Origin: DASRBO01 sp035653595 | GTDB lineage: Bacteria > Actinomycetota > Acidimicrobiia > Acidimicrobiales > JAJPHE01 | Reading direction: 5' to 3' | DNA length: 64,000 nt | Assembly (NCBI GenBank): GCA_035653595.1 | Contig: DASRBO010000015.1 | Location: 38,093-102,092 of the forward strand | In this document: positions 50,581-55,880 of the stretch, piece by piece | Layout of the letters: every line of letters starts with the position of its first letter | How positions within the stretch are numbered: position 1 is the first letter of the stretch | Program-made: the position numbers and the translations under genes | The notes under the pieces: generated by a model | What the model saw: the letters and a program-made list of their open reading frames with translations, nothing else | Told to the model about the DNA's origin: nothing | The model's database searches: none

Positions 50581-51062
50581 GGGTGCGTGGGGTGGAGGAG
50601 GCGTTGGTGGTCGGAGTGTGGCCGGTCTGTGGGCGCTGCGGTGAGCGGCCGGTAGAGCAGAGGTCGAAGTCAGCGGCGCCACGGTCGTCGGGGCTGTGCA
50701 GTTCGTGCCGGTGGCAGGTCCGTAAGGAGGCGGGTTATGCGGCGCCGCCGAGGGTGAGCTGGGAGGCTCGTAAGCGGGCCGGGTATGTGGCTCCGGCGAG
50801 GGGAGGCGGTGAGGCTGGGCGGAAGGGTGGTGCTGGCCAGCGCAGGGGGCCGGGGGCGTGGCGGTACGTGGCGGCGGTGGGGGAGCTTCCGGCGTCGTTT
50901 GCGGAGCCGGGGTGTGGGGAGCATCGAGAGGAGCTGTTGGCGCTGGTGGTGCGGTGGCGAGATGGGGAGCGGTGGGACCAGCCGGCGGCGTTGGGCTGTG
51001 GCTGTAGGTGTTGGGTGGGGGCGCAGGCGGTGGTTCGGGCGGACGGGGAGGGCCTGGTGTGA
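50577..51062 (+). CDS. Element zinc-ribbon-like protein of unknown function
   Basis: GTG 50577 overlaps the Rep stop (GTGA) and gives 161 residues. Cys 18, 21, 41 and 44 (CGRC and CSSC) form a likely zinc site. A middle region of repeated R-K-x-A-G-Y-x-A-P units (KEAGYAAPP, KRAGYVAPA) follows, and a tail contains further Cys residues (GCGCRC). I recognise no family. It is probably a nucleic-acid binding accessory to replication. Confidence 0.6.
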   Translation: MRVRGVEEALVVGVWPVCGRCGERPVEQRSKSAAPRSSGLCSSCRWQVRKEAGYAAPPRVSWEARKRAGYVAPARGGGEAGRKGGAGQRRGPGAWRYVAAVGELPASFAEPGCGEHREELLALVVRWRDGERWDQPAALGCGCRCWVGAQAVVRADGEGLV

Positions 51063-51086
51063 GAGGTTCGGGCCTGGTCCGCCAGG

Positions 51087-51112
51087 AGGGGCGCCGAGCG
51101 TAGCGAGGCGCC
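51087..51112 (+). terminator. Hairpin after the element's rightward operon
   Basis: GGGCGCC and GGCGCCC arms enclose an 11 nt loop just after the zinc-ribbon gene stop, and CCGGTTTT follows a little later. It could end the Rep operon transcript before the separately promoted bS22 copy. Confidence 0.45.
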
Positions 51113-51153
51113 CGCCGCCGGTTTTGGCAGCGGGAATTACACGGAGCTGCGGC

Positions 51154-51159
51154 TAGGGT
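51154..51159 (+). promoter_or_regulatory. Leaderless -10 box of the element bS22 copy
   Basis: TAGGGT lies 6 nt before GTG 51166, the same arrangement as at host metG and ychF. It would express the replacement bS22 independently of the Rep operon. Confidence 0.55.
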
Positions 51160-51165
51160 GTGGGC

Positions 51166-51264
51166 GTGGGGTCCCTCATAAAGAAGCGCCGCAAGCGGAT
51201 GCGGAAGAAGAAGCACAAGAAGATGCTCAAGGCCACCCGCTGGCAGCGTCGGGCTGGGAAGTAG
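51166..51264 (+). CDS. Ribosomal protein bS22, element-borne complete copy
   Basis: GTG 51166 opens a 32-residue basic protein: VGSLIKKRRKRMRKKKHKKM then LKATRWQRRAGK. This is the actinobacterial 30S protein bS22 (AURKAIP1/COX24 domain). Apart from ATG versus GTG the protein is identical to the interrupted host gene, with synonymous changes at seven codons (Gly2, Leu4, Ile5, Ala23, Arg28, Ala30 and Gly31). The change of Ile5 from ATC to ATA breaks the att core. It lies on the opposite strand to the host gene, three nt from the integrase stop. It is the only complete bS22 gene in the window. The start could be misjudged, but the frame is certain. Confidence 0.92.
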   Translation: MGSLIKKRRKRMRKKKHKKMLKATRWQRRAGK

Positions 51265-51267
51265 GCG

Positions 51268-52245
51268 TCATCCGAACAGGGCGGCGGCCCGGTCTTTGTT
51301 GCCGTTCCCGAGGGGTCCGATATAGCAGTCTTTGGTGACCTTTGGGTTGCTGTGGTCGAGTACGTCGGCTATGTCGAGCAGGTCGAACAGGTGTCCGCCG
51401 TCGGCGCTGCGGGCTTCGTGCATCATCCGGGCTGCGCTGCGCTTCAGGTCGTGGGGAGCCATGTAGCCGAGGCCGGCGGTGTTCGCCCGGCGGAGCAGTA
51501 GCACTCGGAGGCCGGCGTTGGTACCGATGCCGTCTCCCCAGCGCAGCACTCCGGGGTGCTTGGCGTGTACCGACTTGCAGAAGATGGGGTCGTCGTCGCT
51601 GAGGGGGCGGTCTAGTCCGGTGGCGTAGGCGGCGAGGTAGCGGCGGATGAGGTCGGTTAGGGCTGGCCCGGCGGTGGCGGTTCGCATCTTGCGGGCCTTG
51701 CCTGGCCAACCCAGCGACGGTGCCCGGCGCAGGGCTCCCACGGTGAGGTGGAGGAGTTCACTCACCCGCATGCCGCCCGATACGCCTAGGCGGACTAGCA
51801 GCTCGTCTCGCAGGCCGGCTTCGGTGCCATCGGTGCAGGCGCCTAGCAGGGCGTGGTAGCCGGTTTCGTCGAGCCGGTTGGCTGCGTGGGGAGCCTGGAC
51901 CTTGCCGTAGGTGGGTGGATAGGACTTCAGGAGTCGCTGGTAGGGCCGATCCCGGTAGTCGGGTAGCTGTCCGGTTTCATGGCACCAGCGCAGGAATCCC
52001 CGTATGGCGGTCAAGTGCCCACGAATCGTGTTGTTGGCTCCCTGGTAGCTCTGTGCCCATCCGGCGATGGCGGCGGGGCTCAGGTCTTCCGGGGTGGTCG
52101 CCCGTAGGCTGCGGGCGATCGTGAGCACGGAGAAGCTGTAGCGCTCCTGGGTGCGGGGGTTGCTGTACTCGGCTAGCCAGGCGTCGGTGAGCGCCGGTAG
52201 GTCGTCGGGCCGGAGCCAGACGATCTGGGCTATGGGTTCTCCTAT
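51268..52245 (-). CDS. Tyrosine recombinase (integrase) body, 5' end cut off by integration
   Basis: 325 codons follow the att core. The catalytic set is present: Arg in GGMRVSELLHL, Lys in GKARKMRTA, H-x-x-K/R in PHDLKRSAA and the nucleophile Tyr in LDHSNPKVTKDCYIG. An amino-terminal SAM-like domain begins near LTDAWLAEYSNPRTQERYS. The open frame continues into host DNA to a TTG at 52377 inside the tRNA, but no good start exists there; GTG 52278 in host DNA is the nearest. In the circular form the frame joins the ATG at 48464, giving about 337 residues. Integrated expression is therefore probably low or host-driven. Confidence 0.9.
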   Translation of the reverse strand: MGEPIAQIVWLRPDDLPALTDAWLAEYSNPRTQERYSFSVLTIARSLRATTPEDLSPAAIAGWAQSYQGANNTIRGHLTAIRGFLRWCHETGQLPDYRDRPYQRLLKSYPPTYGKVQAPHAANRLDETGYHALLGACTDGTEAGLRDELLVRLGVSGGMRVSELLHLTVGALRRAPSLGWPGKARKMRTATAGPALTDLIRRYLAAYATGLDRPLSDDDPIFCKSVHAKHPGVLRWGDGIGTNAGLRVLLLRRANTAGLGYMAPHDLKRSAARMMHEARSADGGHLFDLLDIADVLDHSNPKVTKDCYIGPLGNGNKDRAAALFG

Positions 52246-52253
52246 TTCTTGAT
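52246..52253. repeat. attR core
   Basis: TTCTTGAT, the second copy of the core. To its right begins the host bS22 5' end. Confidence 0.85.
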
Positions 52254-52265
52254 CAGGGAACCCAT
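52246..52265 (-). pseudogene. 5' end of host bS22 gene at the right junction
   Basis: ATG at 52265 reads M-G-S-L-I-K on the minus strand up to and through the core, then AAA and TAG in element DNA (M-G-S-L-I-K-K-stop). It is the missing beginning of the fragment at 48350-48436. A TAGCGT lies 11 nt before the ATG as a possible -10 box. Confidence 0.9.
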
Positions 52266-52362
52266 GGCGAGAGGGCACGCTACAGGGGGCCCCGCCGGCG
52301 CTGCGAAACTGGGGCCAGGTCCAGGCCGGTGGGGAGCTGCGCTCCGCCTCCGGCGGTGCCGG

Positions 52363-52433
52363 TCGGGGGTCGTTCAATGGTAGGACGCGGGACTTTGGAT
52401 CCCGGAATGGAGGTTCGAGCCCTCCCCCCCGAG
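52363..52433 (+). tRNA. tRNA-Gln (UUG)
   Basis: The cloverleaf is complete: acceptor TCGGGGG/CCCCCGA, anticodon stem CGGGA/TCCCG with loop CTTTGGA giving anticodon TTG, T arm GGAGG-TTCGAGC-CCTCC, and discriminator G. CCA is not encoded. It lies just upstream of glmU and outside the mobile element, and is not its attachment site. Confidence 0.93.
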
Positions 52434-52493
52434 CCGACCACTGACGGTGTTTCTATCGGCCCGCCCGGGGCCGGGGTGCTGTAGAAAGGACCC

Positions 52494-53600
52494 ATGGGCA
52501 ACAGCAGGCTCACCGCGGTGATCCTGGCTGCCGGCGAGGGCACCCGGATGCGTTCCAGCCGGCCCAAGCCGCTGCACCTGCTGTGCGGGCGCCCCATGGT
52601 CGCCTACGTCATCGACGCCCTGGCCGAGGTGGCCACCGAGCGGGTGGTGGTGGTGGTCGGCCACGGCGGCGAGCAGGTGGCCAAGGCCCTGGCCGAGCTC
52701 TCCCGCTCCGACCTGCCGATCGAGTTCGTGGAGCAGCATGATCAGCGGGGCACCGGCGACGCCGCTGCGGTTGGCCTCACCGGCCTGCCCAACGACATCG
52801 ACGACGAGGAGGACGTCGATGTCCTGGTGCTGCCGGGCGACACCCCCCTGCTGCGCCCCCCCACCCTGGCCGCCCTGGTGCGCACCCACCGGTCCCACGA
52901 CGCCGCCGCCACCCTGCTGACCGCCCGGCTGGGCAACCCGTTCGGCTACGGCCGGGTGGTGCGGTCCAAGGACGGTCGGGTGGCCCGGGTGGTCGAGGAG
53001 GCCGACGCCACCGACGAGGAGCGGGAGATCGACGAGGTCTGCACCAGCATCTACTGCTTCCGCCGGGGCGTGCTGGCACCCGCCCTGCGCCGGCTCAGCC
53101 CCGAGAACGCCCAGGGCGAGTACTACCTGACCGACACCGTCGCCGTCCTGCACGACGCCGGCTACAACGTGGTGTCGATGGTCGTGGCCGACCCCATGGA
53201 GGCGGCCGGGGTCAACGACCGGGCCCAGCTGGCGGTGGCCGAGGCGGAGCTGCGGGACCGCACCAACGAGCGCTGGATGCGTCGGGGCGTCACCATGGTC
53301 GACCCCGAGCGGACCTATGTGGACGCCTCGGTGAGGCTGGAGCCCGACGTCACCCTCTTCCCAGGCACCATCCTGCAGGGGTCGACCTCGGTGGGGACGG
53401 GCTCGGTGATCGGACCCGACTCCCGCCTGGTCGACTGCCGGGTCGGGGCCGGGGCGGTGGTGGAGCAGACCGTGGCCCGCGGCGCCGACATCGGCGAGGC
53501 GGCCGTGGTCGGGCCCTACTGCCTCCTCGAGCCGGGGGCCCGGGTGGCGCCGGGGGAGACGACCGGGCCGTTCCGCCACGGCCGAGTGGAGGAGCAGTAG
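52494..53600 (+). CDS. glmU: GlmU-type UDP-N-acetylglucosamine pyrophosphorylase, lacking the acetyltransferase part
   Basis: ATG 52494 gives 368 residues, about 90 shorter than typical GlmU. The uridyltransferase domain is complete: VILAAGEGTRMRSSRPKPL, EQHDQRGTGDAAAVG, VLPGDTPLL and YYLTDTVAVL. The left-handed beta-helix begins (YVDASVRLEPDVTLFPGTIL) but stops at GPFRHGRVEEQ, before the region that holds the acetyl-CoA and catalytic His residues in full GlmU. The prs ATG follows at once, so nothing has been lost to a frameshift nearby. The protein should make UDP-GlcNAc only if acetylated precursor comes from elsewhere. Confidence 0.88.
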   Translation: MGNSRLTAVILAAGEGTRMRSSRPKPLHLLCGRPMVAYVIDALAEVATERVVVVVGHGGEQVAKALAELSRSDLPIEFVEQHDQRGTGDAAAVGLTGLPNDIDDEEDVDVLVLPGDTPLLRPPTLAALVRTHRSHDAAATLLTARLGNPFGYGRVVRSKDGRVARVVEEADATDEEREIDEVCTSIYCFRRGVLAPALRRLSPENAQGEYYLTDTVAVLHDAGYNVVSMVVADPMEAAGVNDRAQLAVAEAELRDRTNERWMRRGVTMVDPERTYVDASVRLEPDVTLFPGTILQGSTSVGTGSVIGPDSRLVDCRVGAGAVVEQTVARGADIGEAAVVGPYCLLEPGARVAPGETTGPFRHGRVEEQ

Positions 53601-54569
53601 ATGGAGCTGGTCACCAAGAAGCGCCTCGAGCTCTACGCCGGCCGGTCCCACCCCGAGCTGGCCCAGGAGATCGCCGACCTCCTCGAGGTGCCGCTCGGCG
53701 ACGCCAACCTGCGGGGCTTCCCCAACGGCGAGCTCCACTGCCGATTCGGCGAGTCCATCCGGGGAGCGGACGTCTTCATCCTGCAGACCCACGGGCGGGA
53801 CGTGAACCACTCGATCATGGAGCAGCTGATCATGATCGACGCCGCCAAGCGGGCCTCGGCCAAGCGCATCACGGCGGTGTGCCCCTACTACGGCTACTCC
53901 CGTCAGGACCGGAAGGCTTCGGGGCGGGAGCCGATAACGGCCAAGCTGCTGGCCGACATGTTCGCCGCCGCCGGGGCCGACCGGCTGGTGAGCGTCGACC
54001 TGCACTCGAACCAGATCCAGGGGTTCTTCAACGGGCCGGTCGACCACCTGCGGGCCATGCCCGTCCTGCTCGACTACCTGCGGGATGCCCCCATGGCCGA
54101 CATGGTCATGGTCTCCCCCGACGCCGGCCGGGTGAAGGTGGCCGAGCGCTTCGCCCAGCACCTCGGCTCCGACATCGCCATCGTGCACAAGCGCCGGCCC
54201 CGCGACGGGGCCGAGGTGGAGGCCCTCGACCTGGTCGGCGACGTCCAGGGCCGGCTGTGCGTGCTGATCGACGACATGATCGACACCGCCGGCACCATGT
54301 GCGCGGCGGCCAACCTGCTCACCGCCAAGGGGGCGGTGGACGTGTGGGCCATGTGCACCCACGGCATCCTCTCCGACCCGGCCATCGACCGCCTGAAGAA
54401 CGCCCCCATATCGAGGGTGGTGGTCACCAACACCCTGCCGATGCCCCCCGACCGCCACTTCGACAAGCTGGAGGTCCTGTCGGTGTCGAGGATCATCGCC
54501 ACCGGCATCGACGCCGTGTTCGAGGACACCTCGGTATCCGAAATTTTCGGCGGTGAAAACTTCTCGTAA
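53601..54569 (+). CDS. prs: Ribose-phosphate pyrophosphokinase
   Basis: ATG 53601 directly follows the glmU stop; the product has 322 residues. ELYAGRSHPELAQEIADLL, the flexible-loop region CPYYGYSRQDRK, the divalent-metal site VDLHSNQIQGFF and the PRPP loop LCVLIDDMIDTAGTM are all present. It makes PRPP for nucleotide, His and Trp synthesis. glmU-prs-rplY-pth is a conserved order. Confidence 0.97.
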   Translation: MELVTKKRLELYAGRSHPELAQEIADLLEVPLGDANLRGFPNGELHCRFGESIRGADVFILQTHGRDVNHSIMEQLIMIDAAKRASAKRITAVCPYYGYSRQDRKASGREPITAKLLADMFAAAGADRLVSVDLHSNQIQGFFNGPVDHLRAMPVLLDYLRDAPMADMVMVSPDAGRVKVAERFAQHLGSDIAIVHKRRPRDGAEVEALDLVGDVQGRLCVLIDDMIDTAGTMCAAANLLTAKGAVDVWAMCTHGILSDPAIDRLKNAPISRVVVTNTLPMPPDRHFDKLEVLSVSRIIATGIDAVFEDTSVSEIFGGENFS

Positions 54570-54578
54570 TCTGGCGCC

Positions 54579-55274
54579 ATGCCTGAGATCACCATCGCCG
54601 CCGACGCCCGGCCCGCCGCCGGCACCCGGGCGTCCGGACGCCTGAGGGCGGCCGGCAAGGTCCCCGGCGTCATCTACGGCCACGGCACCCACCCCATCAG
54701 CGTCGCCGTGGACGGGCGGGAGCTGCGGGGAGCCCTGTCGACCGACGCCGGCCTCAACGCCCTGCTGGCGCTGAAGATCGACGGCACCACCCACCTCACC
54801 ATGGCCCGCGAGATCCAGCGCCACCCGGTGCGGGGGACCGTGCTGCACGTGGACTTCCAGATCGTGCGCCGCGACGAGGTCATGAGCGCCGACGTACCGC
54901 TGGCCCTGGTGGGCGAGGCCGAGGCCGTGCACCGGGCCGACGGGGTGGTGGACCAGCAGATGCACTCGCTCACCATCCGGGCCGTGCCCGACCGGATCCC
55001 GCATTCCATCGAGATCGACATCAGCGGCCTCGAGGTCGGCACCACCATCCGGGTGGCCGACCTCAGCCTGCCTTCGGGGGTCAGCACCGAGGTGGATCCG
55101 GAGCAGGCCGTCGTGGTGGGCCAGCCGCCCCAGGCCGGGGCCGAGGCGGCCGCCATCGAGGAGGAGGCGGCTGCGGCCGAGGCCGAGGCGGCCGCAACCG
55201 CCGAGGCGCCCTCCGGGGCCGAGGAGTCCTCCGACGCGGTGGACTCGGAGCCGGCCCCCGCCGCCGAGGAATAG
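54579..55274 (+). CDS. rplY: 50S ribosomal protein bL25 (CTC form)
   Basis: The 231-residue product has the 5S rRNA-binding L25 domain (RAAGKVPGVIYGHG, VLHVDFQIV) and the TL5/CTC carboxy domain (RIPHSIEIDISGLEVGTTI, then LPSGV), followed by a long Ala/Glu-rich acidic tail. It binds 5S rRNA. The tail is likely disordered. Confidence 0.95.
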   Translation: MPEITIAADARPAAGTRASGRLRAAGKVPGVIYGHGTHPISVAVDGRELRGALSTDAGLNALLALKIDGTTHLTMAREIQRHPVRGTVLHVDFQIVRRDEVMSADVPLALVGEAEAVHRADGVVDQQMHSLTIRAVPDRIPHSIEIDISGLEVGTTIRVADLSLPSGVSTEVDPEQAVVVGQPPQAGAEAAAIEEEAAAAEAEAAATAEAPSGAEESSDAVDSEPAPAAEE

Positions 55275-55322
55275 GGCCTGCTCGGCACGGAGAGGACCGG
55301 CACCCCCGCCGACCTGCTGGCG

Positions 55323-55880
55323 GTGGGGCTCGGCAACCCGGGCCCCGAGTACGAGCGCAGCCGCCACAACGTCGGTGCCGAGGTGGTGGCCCTGCTGGCC
55401 GCCCGTCACGGGGAGAGGCTGCGCCCGGCCCGGCGGGAGCGCTCCCTGGTGGCCGAGGCCAAGGTGGACGGCCGCCGCCTGGCCCTGGCCTTCCCGCAGA
55501 CCTACATGAACGACTCCGGTGTCGCCGTGGCCGCCCTGGTGCGCCGGTTCGGCATCGCCGACCTGTCCCGCCTGGTGGTGGTGCAGGACGAGCTCGACCT
55601 GCCCGTCGGCGTCCTGCGGCTCAAGCGGGGCGGCGGCAACGCCGGCCACAACGGCCTACGCTCCATCGACGCCCACCTCCACGACAAGGGCTACTGCCGG
55701 GTGAGGATCGGGGTGGGCAAGCCGCCGGGTAGGCAGCACGGGGTGGACCACGTGCTGCGCCGGCCGCCCAAGTCGGTCCGCCAGGAGCTCGACGTGGTGG
55801 TGGAGGAGGCGGCCGACGCGGTGGAGATGATCCTCGCCGACGGCATCGATGCAGCCATGAACCGTTACAACAGCCGATGA
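55323..55880 (+). CDS. pth: Peptidyl-tRNA hydrolase
   Basis: GTG 55323 gives 185 residues starting VGLGNPGPEYERSRHNVG. The catalytic His is in RHNVG, and FPQTYMNDSG, VQDELDLPVGVLRLKRGGGNAGHNGLRSI complete the active site. Family members normally have a few residues before GLGNPG; the frame reads ADLLA upstream to CTG codons at 55308 or 55278, so a CTG start is possible. It releases peptidyl-tRNAs. Its stop overlaps the mfd ATG. Confidence 0.93.
   Translation: MGLGNPGPEYERSRHNVGAEVVALLAARHGERLRPARRERSLVAEAKVDGRRLALAFPQTYMNDSGVAVAALVRRFGIADLSRLVVVQDELDLPVGVLRLKRGGGNAGHNGLRSIDAHLHDKGYCRVRIGVGKPPGRQHGVDHVLRRPPKSVRQELDVVVEEAADAVEMILADGIDAAMNRYNSR

Larger units (their letters stand above)
48429..52253. 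mobile_element. Integrative element inserted in the bS22 gene, carrying a replacement copy
   Basis: Borders are defined by direct copies of TTCTTGAT (48429-48436 and 52246-52253) and by the split bS22 gene on the flanks, so one unit is 3817 bp. Genes from left to right are: integrase 5' codons (minus strand), helix-turn-helix protein, 116-residue protein, 59-residue protein, HUH Rep, zinc-ribbon protein, complete bS22 copy, integrase body (minus strand). Codon use has clearly more T-ending codons than the host genes. There is no visible relaxase of conjugative type, FtsK-like translocase, capsid or lysis gene. It is best described as an integrated rolling-circle plasmid-like element. Confidence 0.92.

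Noticed and set aside
48429..52253. Inovirus (filamentous phage) prophage
   Set aside because: HUH Rep and small genes are suggestive, but no Zot-type ATPase, coat-like small membrane proteins or adsorption protein are seen.
52363..52433. tRNA-Gln as the attachment site of the integrase-bearing element
   Set aside because: The integrase frame runs up to the tRNA, which at first suggests a tRNA target, but no direct repeat of tRNA sequence is found at the other end. The split bS22 gene and 8 bp core at 52246-52253 define the real border.
52374..55649. 1091-residue minus-strand open frame
   Set aside because: Antisense shadow of glmU, prs, rplY and pth; composition is His/Gly/Gln-rich without motifs. 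Other long antisense frames (651-2111, 57113-58891, 60380-62386) were rejected for the same reason.
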